From Actinomycetota bacterium (GTDB lineage: Bacteria; Actinomycetota; Thermoleophilia; Gaiellales; Gaiellaceae): a DNA stretch of 32,074 nucleotides. The translations under genes were made by a program, and so were the position numbers. The notes under the pieces are model-generated. The model was not told the origin of the DNA. It saw only the letters and a program-made list of their open reading frames with translations, and searched no databases. This document shows positions 1 to 11,003 of this stretch, one piece after another. Numbering within the stretch: position 1 is the first letter of the stretch; every line of letters begins with the position of its first letter. Where the stretch lies: NCBI GenBank assembly GCA_003170155.1, contig PMZQ01000071.1:1-32074 (forward strand), written 5' to 3'.

Positions 1-44
1 CGGAGAGATCCAGTCTCGTTGTGACGCCGCTTCTGCCGGCGGCG

Positions 45-50
45 TATAAA
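45..50 (+). promoter_or_regulatory. -10-like hexamer before the sigma factor gene
   Basis: TATAAA lies 4 nt before the GTG start at 55, and no Shine-Dalgarno is visible. The expected transcription start falls within 2 nt of the start codon, which suggests a leaderless or nearly leaderless mRNA. No good -35 is seen at the usual spacing. Confidence 0.4.
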
Positions 51-54
51 CGAC

Positions 55-576
55 GTGACCGTGGCAACGCTCGAGAGGAAACCGGAGTTCGCGCAGGCAG
101 TGCGCGATCACCTCGAGGCGGTACACGCCTACGTCGCCTACTTGGTCGGGAACCGCTCGGTCGCCGAGGATCTGACCGCGACGACCTTCGAGAAGGCTCT
201 TCGCCACTGGGCGCGCTTCGACCCCAGAAGGGCCAGCGCGAGGACGTGGCTGTGTGCGATCGCGCGTAGTGTCGCGCTCGATCATTTCCGCTCCGAGGAC
301 AGGCGCCGGCGGCGCGAGGACGCCTACGCGCTCAGACAGGAGTTCGAGATCGCCGACCCAGGGTTCGGCGACGGACTCTCGCCCGAGCTCGAGAGCGCAC
401 TCGCGTCGCTGAGCGCCGGCGAGCGCGAGGTGATCGCGCTGCGCGTTCTGCTCGAGATGGAGGCCGAGACCGCGGCACACCTGCTCGGCATCAGCCGCAG
501 CGCCTGCTCGATGAGATTGAGCCGGGCGCTGGAGAAGCTTTCGGAAAGGGTGGCAAGCGATGTCCAGGCCCGATAA
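55..576 (+). CDS. ECF-type RNA polymerase sigma factor (sigma-70 family)
   Basis: The 173-residue product has the two-domain layout of ECF sigma factors. Region 2 spans roughly residues 20-85, with AEDLTATTFEKAL and the RTWLCAIARS -10 recognition helix. Region 4 spans roughly 112-168, with LSAGEREVIALR followed by a helix-turn-helix around HLLGISRSACSMRLSRA. It would direct core RNA polymerase to a small regulon. The GTG start at 55 sits just after a TATAAA; a second in-frame GTG at 61 is possible. The stop overlaps the next gene, which encodes a membrane protein with a basic cytoplasmic tail, by 17 nt. That arrangement is typical of a sigma factor with its regulator. The ECF subgroup cannot be assigned by eye. 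Confidence 0.88.
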   Translation: MTVATLERKPEFAQAVRDHLEAVHAYVAYLVGNRSVAEDLTATTFEKALRHWARFDPRRASARTWLCAIARSVALDHFRSEDRRRRREDAYALRQEFEIADPGFGDGLSPELESALASLSAGEREVIALRVLLEMEAETAAHLLGISRSACSMRLSRALEKLSERVASDVQAR

Positions 577-1747
577 CGAGAACCCTAAAGACCGTCTCGA
601 AAAGACAGCGCGCGAGCTGCACAAGCACCGGCCGCGCCCGTCCGCGGCGCTGGTCGCCCGCGTCGAGCGGATTGCCGAGCGCCAGGCCGAGCGGCGCCCG
701 GCTCGGCCGCGGTTGAGCCGGCGCAAGCTGGTCTTCGCCGTGGCTGCGGCGCTCTCCGTCGCTGCGGCCGGTGCGATCGTGGCCGGCGAACTGGGTCAGT
801 CGCCGAAGACGTCTGCGTCCAGGGCGACGCCGGAAAGGCATCAGGTCGCCCTTAAGGCCGCGAAGACTCGCGCCAGCATTAAGCAGTTCGCTCAAGGGGT
901 GGGGGCGGGTTCCGCCGAGCTCTCCCCTCCCTTGAATGGAGTCGCCGGACGAGATCTCAAGACGACGAACGGTGCCGTACCCGGCATTCTCGGTAAATCC
1001 GAGCCTTCGGGCAGCAGCGGTTCGATCAAGGCGGATAAAGTGCTTGCTGGGGTCACAACCGGCAACCGCCTGGCCGAGCTGCACGCAACTCTGCTGCTCA
1101 AGGTCGCTAACAGCGACCTGCTCTCGCGGCGAACCGCCGAGGCGATGAAGATCGCCCGCTCGCTGAGCGGCTACGTCGTCTCGACCCGGGTGAACGCGCC
1201 CAGCCGCGGCGTCGCCACTTCGTACCTCGTGCTCAAGGTTCCCGCCAAGCGCTCGCAGGAGGCGCTGATCCGCATCTCCGAGCTGGGCAAGATCCTGAGC
1301 CAGCAGGTCTCGCTGGTCGACGTCAAGGGCACCGTCACGAGCGAGGGCAACGCGATCCAAGCGCTCAAGCGCGAGATCGCCTCACTCGAGCAGACGCTGA
1401 GCAATCAGTCGCTGACGGCGCAGGCCCGCTCTCAGCTCGAGATCCAACTCGCCAACGATCGCGCCCGTCTCAATTCGCTTCGAGTCCAGCGCACGACGGA
1501 CATTCTTCGCGGCCGCCTGGCGACGATCACGCTCACCCTCACGACCGGCGACCTGCCCAAAACCCCCACGCACCCGAGCCGCGTGCACAAGGCCATCGAC
1601 CGGGCCTGGAACGGGCTTTCCGCTGAGATCTCCTGGGCTGCGACGGGAATCATCGTCGCCTCGCCCTTCCTCCTGGTCGGGGTCGTGCTCCTGGCTCTGC
1701 TTCGCCTTCGGCGCCGCCGCGAAGAGCGCCGCCTGCTGGAGAAGTAA
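560..1747 (+). CDS. Membrane-anchored DUF4349 protein, candidate regulator of the ECF sigma factor
   Basis: This 395-residue protein has a charged cytoplasmic N-terminus (1-55), a first membrane segment (about 56-77), a large extracytoplasmic part, a second membrane segment (about 359-382) and a very basic tail. The central region (about 165-345) matches the DUF4349 pattern: a beta-rich part with RTAEAMKIARSLSGYV and YLVLKVPA, then a coiled coil (about 260-305) rich in Glu, Leu and Gln, then a strand ending in TITLTL. DUF4349 proteins often sit next to ECF sigma factors in actinobacteria. The 17-nt overlap with the sigma gene suggests translational coupling. A role as anti-sigma factor or signal sensor is inference; the N-terminus does not show a clear zinc anti-sigma HxxxCxxC motif. 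Confidence 0.8.
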   Translation: MSRPDNENPKDRLEKTARELHKHRPRPSAALVARVERIAERQAERRPARPRLSRRKLVFAVAAALSVAAAGAIVAGELGQSPKTSASRATPERHQVALKAAKTRASIKQFAQGVGAGSAELSPPLNGVAGRDLKTTNGAVPGILGKSEPSGSSGSIKADKVLAGVTTGNRLAELHATLLLKVANSDLLSRRTAEAMKIARSLSGYVVSTRVNAPSRGVATSYLVLKVPAKRSQEALIRISELGKILSQQVSLVDVKGTVTSEGNAIQALKREIASLEQTLSNQSLTAQARSQLEIQLANDRARLNSLRVQRTTDILRGRLATITLTLTTGDLPKTPTHPSRVHKAIDRAWNGLSAEISWAATGIIVASPFLLVGVVLLALLRLRRRREERRLLEK

Positions 1748-1768
1748 CCTCCTCGACCAACCGCCGCA

Positions 1769-1803
1769 CGCTTCGCCCGGTCTCCCCAGGCCGGGCACAA
1801 GCG
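1769..1803 (+). terminator. Hairpin terminator after the DUF4349 gene
   Basis: CGCTT-c-GCCCGG, a 10-nt loop, then CCGGGC-ac-AAGCG forms an 11-bp interrupted stem that begins 22 nt after the stop codon. There is no strong T-run, as is common in GC-rich actinobacteria. Confidence 0.5.
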
Positions 1804-2020
1804 TATTGGGCTACTGCGCAAGCGATTCCCCGCCAACGCCTGTTGGACGGATCACCCCTCACCGGTTCCCGTCAGGTCGAGCCTCGGCTGTGAGCGAGCG
1901 GTCTGCTGTAGAAGTAGCGTCCGGCTCGCACTAGCCGGGACAGCTCCCGAGCCTGTGCCTGTTGAGCAGAATGATCGGCGGCGATTCCTGACAGATCGAG
2001 GTAGACCGCGAGCGGCCCGC

Positions 2021-3658
2021 TCAGCCGATGCGAAAGACGGGTCTTGCGACGCTGATCTTGCGAACGCTCGACCAGACCATTTCTTGCGCCGCGGTGGGCA
2101 TTCCTAGGTCGATGCCGCGCACTCTGTAGTACCAGGTGCCGGGCTCGAGCGGCAGGGTGGCTGATGTAGCAGGCGTGACAGTGCTCCCGGCTTTTGTGAA
2201 CGGGTAGCGGGTACGACTCCACTCGATCTTGTACTCATCCGCTCCCAACGGCGGCGACCACGTGACCAGCGGCGAACCGTAGACACGAGGGGAGCGGCTC
2301 GCGCTCGAACTCATCACTCGCCCAGCGACGGAGAGACCGACCACATAAGACGTCGTGCTCCCGGTCGGAATGGGCTGGCTGACGCGGCCGAAAGTTCCGA
2401 TCCGCCCGCGGGCGCAGGCGTCCTGGGGCAGTTCGACATCTTGGTACTCGAGCGCGTCTGTGATCGCGTTGATCCCGAACTTCACCGGGACGACTGTCCA
2501 GTAGTAAACACCGCTGGGCCAAGCGCGGTCCCAGAGATCTAGCCTCGGCTCAGCGCCGGTGGTTCCGCCCCCGCTGTCAGACGAAGCGCTCGGCACCGTC
2601 TCGCTCGGGGTGAGCTCCATATGCGCTAAGTCGAAGGTCCCGCTTTGATCGCCATCCTCGAGTATGGTGTTTCTAGCCGCGGCAATATCTTCAAGCGATG
2701 CCGGCAGTTTCAGAGGCCCGGACACGTGGGGCACCCAGGACGGACTTCCGACGACAGATCCTGTCAGAACGGGCTGGACGCAGTCGCTGTCGGAGAAGAC
2801 GTAGACGCGGTACAGCTCGTATGGCGTGCCGCTGAAAGACTCGTCTCCGCTCCAGCTAAAGCCGGGCATGAGCGCGTGCGCTGCGGGTGTGGCGACCGTC
2901 CCGATAACGTTGGAGACGGTGCTGCCGAGAGTTATTCGAGACGCGCTAGGCGGAATGGCGTGGGTGTAAAAGATGGGTGACCAGGCGCCGTAGCTAGTCG
3001 AGGGCTGCCCGTTCTGGGCCGTCCCATAGGTCGCGCGAATCGCTCGCACACGCCAAGAGGCCGTTCCGACCCAACTCAAGGTCTGATGGAAAGTGAACCA
3101 GTCGCGCATGTCGGTGACGTTGGTCGCCACCGAGTGAACTTTGGTGGCACCTCCACCGATATTGACCTCCCAGATCTGGTATCCGGTTGCGCCATCGATG
3201 GGCGTCCAGCGGAGCAGGCCGTTTGGCGCCGGGAGCGGCGCCGGAATCTGAGTCCAGCGAACATTAAAACCAAAGCTCGAGCTCCAGTGGGTAGTGCCGA
3301 GCTGTGTCTTCGCTCGCACCCGCGCAAAGAGCGAGTAGGGCTTGCCGGTGACCCAGGGGAGCGCGATCGGCACCGAGGTTGCGGGCGTCTTCAAGCCGGT
3401 CGCGCTCCAGACGACGCTGTTCTCACGGAATCGGCTCGACGTAGCTAGTTGGAACTCGTAGCTCAGGGCTCGCTCGAGCGGGTGCCAGGCGAAGGATGGA
3501 GTGCGCGAGAAGTTTCGGCTCGGGCTCTCGTCGAAGTTAAGTAGGAAAGCCTTCAGCCCGGTTGGGGCGTTCGGGAGCGCAGCCTGCCTTGCGGGCGCCG
3601 AGGCGGGAACCACAAGCGCGAGCGCGAGTACGGCTAGGACTGTCCGGCGTGCGAGCAT
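2021..3658 (-). CDS. Secreted protein with fibronectin type III-like repeats
   Basis: The 545-residue product begins with a clear signal peptide: basic MLARR, a hydrophobic stretch, then an Ala-rich cleavage region near residues 20-25. The mature part contains repeated beta-sandwich units in the Fn3 style. One is near 33-130 (AFAWHP-like, then YEFQLATS, then YSLFARVRAK). A second is near 137-215. The last is near 450-535 (PLVTWSPP, then YKIEWSRT, then GTWYYRVRGID). The W-P, Y-x-I/F-x-x and YxxRVRA spacing is what Fn3 domains show. No membrane anchor or catalytic motif is visible, so a surface or extracellular binding role is likely but unproven. No Shine-Dalgarno is evident before the ATG. 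Only a few cysteines are present. Confidence 0.7.
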   Translation of the reverse strand: MLARRTVLAVLALALVVPASAPARQAALPNAPTGLKAFLLNFDESPSRNFSRTPSFAWHPLERALSYEFQLATSSRFRENSVVWSATGLKTPATSVPIALPWVTGKPYSLFARVRAKTQLGTTHWSSSFGFNVRWTQIPAPLPAPNGLLRWTPIDGATGYQIWEVNIGGGATKVHSVATNVTDMRDWFTFHQTLSWVGTASWRVRAIRATYGTAQNGQPSTSYGAWSPIFYTHAIPPSASRITLGSTVSNVIGTVATPAAHALMPGFSWSGDESFSGTPYELYRVYVFSDSDCVQPVLTGSVVGSPSWVPHVSGPLKLPASLEDIAAARNTILEDGDQSGTFDLAHMELTPSETVPSASSDSGGGTTGAEPRLDLWDRAWPSGVYYWTVVPVKFGINAITDALEYQDVELPQDACARGRIGTFGRVSQPIPTGSTTSYVVGLSVAGRVMSSSASRSPRVYGSPLVTWSPPLGADEYKIEWSRTRYPFTKAGSTVTPATSATLPLEPGTWYYRVRGIDLGMPTAAQEMVWSSVRKISVARPVFRIG

Positions 3659-3815
3659 GACGAGAGAAGTTGTCGGCAGATGGGAGGAGCGGGGCCTCCC
3701 TCGTATGGGTGATACCAGTCGAGGTACGGGCTACCCGTTTCGCCGCGCGCACCTGTATGTCCTCCCCGAAACGTCGCCTGCGCTGGTCTCAACCCGCGCT
3801 CGACGGCGAAAACGA

Positions 3816-4193
3816 TCAGCAGACGATCTCGGTGCTCTCGAGTGCCTCGCGGATGCGCGCCAGCAGCTTGACGGGATCGAACGGTTTGGTGACGTAGTCG
3901 TTCGCGCCGGCGGTGAAGCCACGCAGCACGTCAATGCGCTCAGGGCGAGAATCGAGCAGAATCACCGGCGTGTCACAGGTTGACGGATTGCGTCTGATCT
4001 GCCCCGCCACGCGGTAACCGTCCAGCTTCGGTATGTGCACGTCGAGCACAACCACATCAGGGTGCTCGATCAGCGCGAGACGCAAAGCCTGTTCGCCGTC
4101 CCGCGCCCACATCGGGTCGAACTCGCCGGCGAGCGCTAAGCCGAGCATCACCAGCACCTCTTCGTCGGCATCGGCGATCAGCACAGTCGGCAT
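3816..4193 (-). CDS. Stand-alone response regulator receiver domain, atypical active site
   Basis: I place the start at 4193, where GGAG lies 6 nt before ATG; this gives 125 residues, the size of a single receiver domain. The open frame continues upstream to 4409, but that part has no receiver sequence and no ribosome binding site. The fold is clear: VLIADADEE at strand 1, the phosphoacceptor Asp51 in VVVLDVHIP, and Lys103 in DYVTKPFDP. Two pocket positions differ from the consensus. The second residue of the acid pair is Ala9, although Asp8 and Asp10 remain. The conserved Thr/Ser after strand 4 is Asp81 in VILLDSRPE. There is no output domain. Partner kinase unknown; no kinase is adjacent. 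Confidence 0.85.
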   Translation of the reverse strand: MPTVLIADADEEVLVMLGLALAGEFDPMWARDGEQALRLALIEHPDVVVLDVHIPKLDGYRVAGQIRRNPSTCDTPVILLDSRPERIDVLRGFTAGANDYVTKPFDPVKLLARIREALESTEIVC

Positions 4194-4468
4194 GTCGCGC
4201 TCCGGGACGAGCCAGAGCGGCATGTTATCGAGCGGGTATTCGCGCCTCATCGTGAGTGTCGTGTCACGTGCGCCACCTTCGATTAGCCGTAGAGCCGTTC
4301 GCTCTGGACTAGACGGCTTCGCGTGCCCGTGTCTAGACGAGCCCACCGTTGGAGTACCTTTCCGCATACCTTGGCAATCGACCGAGTTCATGAAGACTCC
4401 GATCCCCAAGAGGCGCGACCGCGCTACGTAGAAGCGTTAGCGAGCGTGCGCCTAACGAGCTAGCTCGA

Positions 4469-4642
4469 TCAGGCCGCGTCGAGTAAATCGAACGCTTGTG
4501 GCTCGCGCTCGATCGCGATCTCGAGCCAACGCCCGCCAGGCGGGTGCAGGCGATAGAAATCGAGCAACGTGCCACGAGCTTGCGCGAGACTCTCGAAACG
4601 ACCGAGTACCTGACCGGATTTCTTATCTGTTAGCACGTACAT
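4469..4642 (-). CDS. Small hypothetical protein, 57 residues
   Basis: A short ORF starts at ATG 4642, with a strong Shine-Dalgarno (GCGGAGG) 7 nt upstream, and ends in TGA at 4469. The product begins MYVLTDKKSGQVLGRF and continues with SLAQARGTLLDFYRLHPPGG and a C-terminal acidic half ending FDLLDAA. It is soluble, with no signal peptide, membrane segment or cysteines. The composition and the ribosome binding site look like a genuine gene rather than a shadow frame. It lies between the receiver gene on the same strand and divergent metH. I do not recognise the family. Confidence 0.6.
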   Translation of the reverse strand: MYVLTDKKSGQVLGRFESLAQARGTLLDFYRLHPPGGRWLEIAIEREPQAFDLLDAA

Positions 4643-4760
4643 CTCATATCCTCCGCTCCCAGTATCGGAGCCATGCCTGAAATCGACGTGAGCAGGGCTT
4701 AAGAGCTTCGTAAAGATCGTCTGGAAACGAACGGTTTTCGTGGTTGGCTAAGGTCTTGGT

Positions 4761-4780
4761 GAGCGCGAACACCCGCGCTC
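4761..4780 (+). other. Hairpin in the metH leader
   Basis: GAGCGCG, a 6-nt loop (AACACC), then CGCGCTC forms a perfect 7-bp stem. It ends about 21 nt before the metH start and just upstream of its GAGGG ribosome binding site. I see no cobalamin-box or SAM-riboswitch core in this 159-bp gap, so a regulatory role is only a possibility. Confidence 0.3.
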
Positions 4781-4801
4781 TATACCGATTGAGGGATTTC
4801 G

Positions 4802-8485
<3,684 letters not shown>

Positions 8486-8521
8486 TCGCCGGCTCCGCGA
8501 GGGCTTGCGCTGCTCGGGTGG

Positions 8522-8899
8522 TCAGGCGTTCTGCTTGGCGAGGAACGGAGCCAGCTCGGCGAGAACCTGGCCGAACACGCGCTCTTTCGCCTCGTCGTCG
8601 ACGAGGACGTGCTTCGCCTTGGCCACGCCGCGCTCGGCGAGCACGATCGAACTCGCGGGGCTGATTCCGTGACGCACGAGCATCGCCGCGCAGCAGCCGC
8701 TCGCACAGCCCGATATCGCTAGTACCGGGCGTCCGCTCGAGCTGGGTGCGCCGCCGTCTTCGGCGCCGACTTCGGTCAGGCAAACGAGCTCCGCCAATCC
8801 GAGCCGGTCGAGACGAAGTGCGATCTCGTTTGCGAGCTGACCCAGGTTCGACGCTCCCGAGCAGGCGTAAACGAGTACCTCAGGCGCTGAGTCGCGCAT
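8522..8899 (-). CDS. Putative zinc-binding protein, DGC-domain family
   Basis: The start is set at 8899 because GGAG sits 6 nt before that ATG; upstream in-frame starts lack a binding site. The 125-residue product opens with VLVYACSGASNLGQLANEIA, which matches the N-terminal signature of the DGC family (small proteins with conserved cysteines thought to bind metal). The later family motif, usually DGCxxxC, reads SGCASGCC here (Cys65, Cys69, Cys70); Cys13 and Cys40 are also present. The C-terminus is a helix with the VLVDDE/F pattern. It lies downstream of acetate kinase on the same strand, 113 nt away, so co-transcription is possible. Biochemical function is not established for the family. 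Confidence 0.75.
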   Translation of the reverse strand: MRDSAPEVLVYACSGASNLGQLANEIALRLDRLGLAELVCLTEVGAEDGGAPSSSGRPVLAISGCASGCCAAMLVRHGISPASSIVLAERGVAKAKHVLVDDEAKERVFGQVLAELAPFLAKQNA

Positions 8900-9012
8900 C
8901 GTGGTCTCCGTTTGTTTCTCTGTGTCGAGTGGGGACATGGGTCGAGTCTGGCGCATCTCGGTTAAAAACGACCTTACCTTCGCCGTCACGCCGCAGGCGT
9001 CTCCTCGAGCTC

Positions 9013-10068
9013 TCAGCCGGCGTCTATGAGGACATGACGTACGGCTCGTGCGACCATGAGTGCCTCGCGGGCGCGGATCACGAGAACGCGAACGGCCGCA
9101 CCGCCGGTCGCAATGTCGGCATCGAGCTTTGCTTCGGTGTTTCGGGCCGAATCGATTTCGACACCGAGGAACGAAAGGCGCTCGCAAACACGCGAGCGAA
9201 CGCGCGCGGAATTCTCCCCCACGCCGGCCGTGAAGACGATCGCGTCGAGCCCTCCCAGCGATGTCGCCATCGACGCAATAGCGGCCGCGATCTTGTGGAC
9301 GTACACCGAAAGAGCAAGCGCCGCCCGCTCGTCACCAGAATCCTCCGCCTTTTCGAGCTCGCGCACGTCGCCGCTGAGATCCGAAAGGCCCTTGAGGCCG
9401 GATTCGTTCTCGAGACCGTTCTCGATCTCCTCGCGACTGAGCCGCTCGGGAGCGAGAAGGTAGAAGATCGATCGCGGGTCGACCGATCCGGAGCGCGTCG
9501 CCATCGGGACGCCTTCAAGCGGGCTGAAGCCCATTGTCGTGTCGACGGAGCGTCCGGCGAGCACCGCGGTGATCGAGCAGCCACCGCCGAGATGACAAAC
9601 GACCAGGCGCTCGACCGGATGACCAAGTAGAGTCGGCGCTCGCTCGGCGGCCCAAGCGATAGAAAGCCCGTGAAAGCCGTAGCGCCGGATCCCGTACTGC
9701 TCGCGCCACCGACGCGGAATCGCATAGGTGAAGGCTTCCGGGGGGATCGTGACATGGAAGGCGGTATCGAAGACGGCGACCTGGGGCTCGGCCCCGAAGA
9801 GCTTGCGGGCCGCGCTGATCGCCTCCAACGCCGGCCGGTTCTGGAGCGGCGCCACGGCGCTCATCGCTTCGATCTCGGCGATCACGTCGCCGTCGAGAAC
9901 GACCGGCTCGCGGAAACGCTCGCCGCCGTGAACGACTCGATGCCCGATCGCCGCCGCCCTGCCCTTGGCCTCGCTCAGCGACGAGAGGATCTCGCTCTTT
10001 TCGCTGGCACTGACGAGCTCCAGCTTGAGGCTGGTCGAGCCTGCGTTGACGACGAGAACGGGCAGCAT
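9013..10068 (-). CDS. ackA: Acetate kinase, short form
   Basis: The product interconverts acetate plus ATP with acetyl phosphate plus ADP. Family motifs are all visible: VNAGSTSLK at the N-terminus, HRVVHGGERF, VFDTAFHVTIP, RRYGFHGLS, CHLGGGCSI, the DTTMGFSPLEG signature and FTAGVGENS. At 351 residues it is roughly 50 shorter than the enterobacterial enzyme. The missing part lies between the first motif and HRVVHGG, so the N-terminal domain is trimmed but the catalytic residues are kept. GAGGAG lies 4 nt before the ATG. No phosphotransacetylase (pta) gene is in the window. A propionate or butyrate preference cannot be excluded from sequence. Confidence 0.92.
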   Translation of the reverse strand: MLPVLVVNAGSTSLKLELVSASEKSEILSSLSEAKGRAAAIGHRVVHGGERFREPVVLDGDVIAEIEAMSAVAPLQNRPALEAISAARKLFGAEPQVAVFDTAFHVTIPPEAFTYAIPRRWREQYGIRRYGFHGLSIAWAAERAPTLLGHPVERLVVCHLGGGCSITAVLAGRSVDTTMGFSPLEGVPMATRSGSVDPRSIFYLLAPERLSREEIENGLENESGLKGLSDLSGDVRELEKAEDSGDERAALALSVYVHKIAAAIASMATSLGGLDAIVFTAGVGENSARVRSRVCERLSFLGVEIDSARNTEAKLDADIATGGAAVRVLVIRAREALMVARAVRHVLIDAG

Positions 10069-10201
10069 TGGTCTCCTCTTCTTACCTAGTGCCAGGCCGC
10101 TTTGCGAGTTCTTTCCGCTCCGGCGAGGTCCAGATGGACGAGCTCGGAACCGAAAGTGTGCATCACCGCGCCCGGGTCGCTCGTAGCCTTCCGGTCTGGC
10201 G

Positions 10202-10648
10202 TCAACTCTCGAGCGTTTCCAGTATGCCCCGCGTCCAGGCCTTCGCTCTCTCCAGCTCTCCCTTGGCGAGAGGTCCCCGCTTGCGCTTGACGAAGAAACC
10301 TTCCGCCTCCGCGACGAGAGTCCCGTCGCGTGCTGCCAGGCTGGCTGCGATCTTGTCTGCGGCGAAGCCGAAGACTCTCACCCATCTATTCGTGAGCCTC
10401 GTATCGAACGCGGCGACCTTGGCGCCGCCAAGGGACGGAAGTCGGTTGAGGTATTCCTGCATCGCCTGTGTCGGCCGGCCTCCCTGAGTCGGTGAGCCGA
10501 CAATGACGAGCCCGAACGAACCAAGCCCGGAGAGGTTGATGTCGCCAACGCGAGCCACCTCCAGATCGCCGGTCACGGCTTCGCCGATCGCTCTGGCGAG
10601 CAGCTCGGTGTTGCCGTAGAGCGAGTCGTAGATGATCAATGTGTTCAT
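10202..10648 (-). CDS. Flavodoxin-like FMN-binding protein
   Basis: A 148-residue single-domain flavodoxin fold. The phosphate-binding loop is TLIIYDSLYGNTELLA (residues 3-18), the second FMN loop is VIVGSPTQGGRPTQ (about 48-61), and the third region is VAAFDTRL. It carries electrons or acts as a small FMN-dependent reductase in the cytoplasm. A C-terminal basic stretch (VKRKRGPLAKGELE) resembles members annotated as flavodoxin family proteins rather than classical long-chain flavodoxins. No Shine-Dalgarno is evident. It is divergent from the PAS-LuxR gene, and an intergenic repeat sits between them. Confidence 0.85.
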   Translation of the reverse strand: MNTLIIYDSLYGNTELLARAIGEAVTGDLEVARVGDINLSGLGSFGLVIVGSPTQGGRPTQAMQEYLNRLPSLGGAKVAAFDTRLTNRWVRVFGFAADKIAASLAARDGTLVAEAEGFFVKRKRGPLAKGELERAKAWTRGILETLES

Positions 10649-10790
10649 GGTTGGCCGCAGATCGTGAGATCGAGTATGAACATTCGTTTCTTCTCGAATC
10701 CACTTCTGCTCAACCGGCGCGTTGCTATAACGCGCACCCGAACCCGAGCCGATCCCGCTCTGCCTCCGCGCTTATCTTCCGAACTGCTGA

Positions 10791-10938
10791 GAGCCTATTC
10801 CGCCAGGCCTGCACGCCCGAGGCGACCGATCCACGGAGCCGGCAACCGAAGGGCCGCTCACCTCACTACCAGTGCGCCTTCACAATTGGTATCCACGGCT
10901 TGACTCCCTCGAACGCACATTCCTACCGGAATAAACTC
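10791..10938. repeat. Intergenic repeat copy 1, with imperfect terminal inverted repeats
   Basis: This element occupies much of the 355-bp gap 10649-11003, which holds no gene. Its left end GAGCCTATTCCGCCAGG is inversely repeated at its right end (reverse complement GAGTTTATTCCGGTAGG, 13 of 17 identical). It shares a left block (26 bp, 3 mismatches) and a right block (about 47 bp, 6 mismatches, including TGGTATCCACGGCTTGAC and CGCACATTCC) with the copy at 12862-12950. The middle differs: this copy has about 58 extra nt. The rest of the gap is AT-richer and probably holds the divergent promoters of the flavodoxin and PAS-LuxR genes. Confidence 0.75.
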
Positions 10939-11003
10939 TACGTAATTATCCGAACGCTAAACGCGGAACCGGCACGATTCGCGCGGGCGTTCGATCGTAA
11001 AGA

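Noticed and set aside
4643-4801. A cobalamin riboswitch before metH
   Set aside because: The gap is only 159 bp and I cannot find the conserved B12-box core or the usual arms.
10086-10385. A 99-codon minus-strand ORF between acetate kinase and flavodoxin
   Set aside because: It mostly overlaps the flavodoxin 3' part in another frame and has shadow-like composition; the 120-bp gap shows no gene.
10791-10938. A tRNA or terminator explanation for the repeat
   Set aside because: No cloverleaf can be drawn, and one copy lies between divergent genes, where a terminator is not expected.
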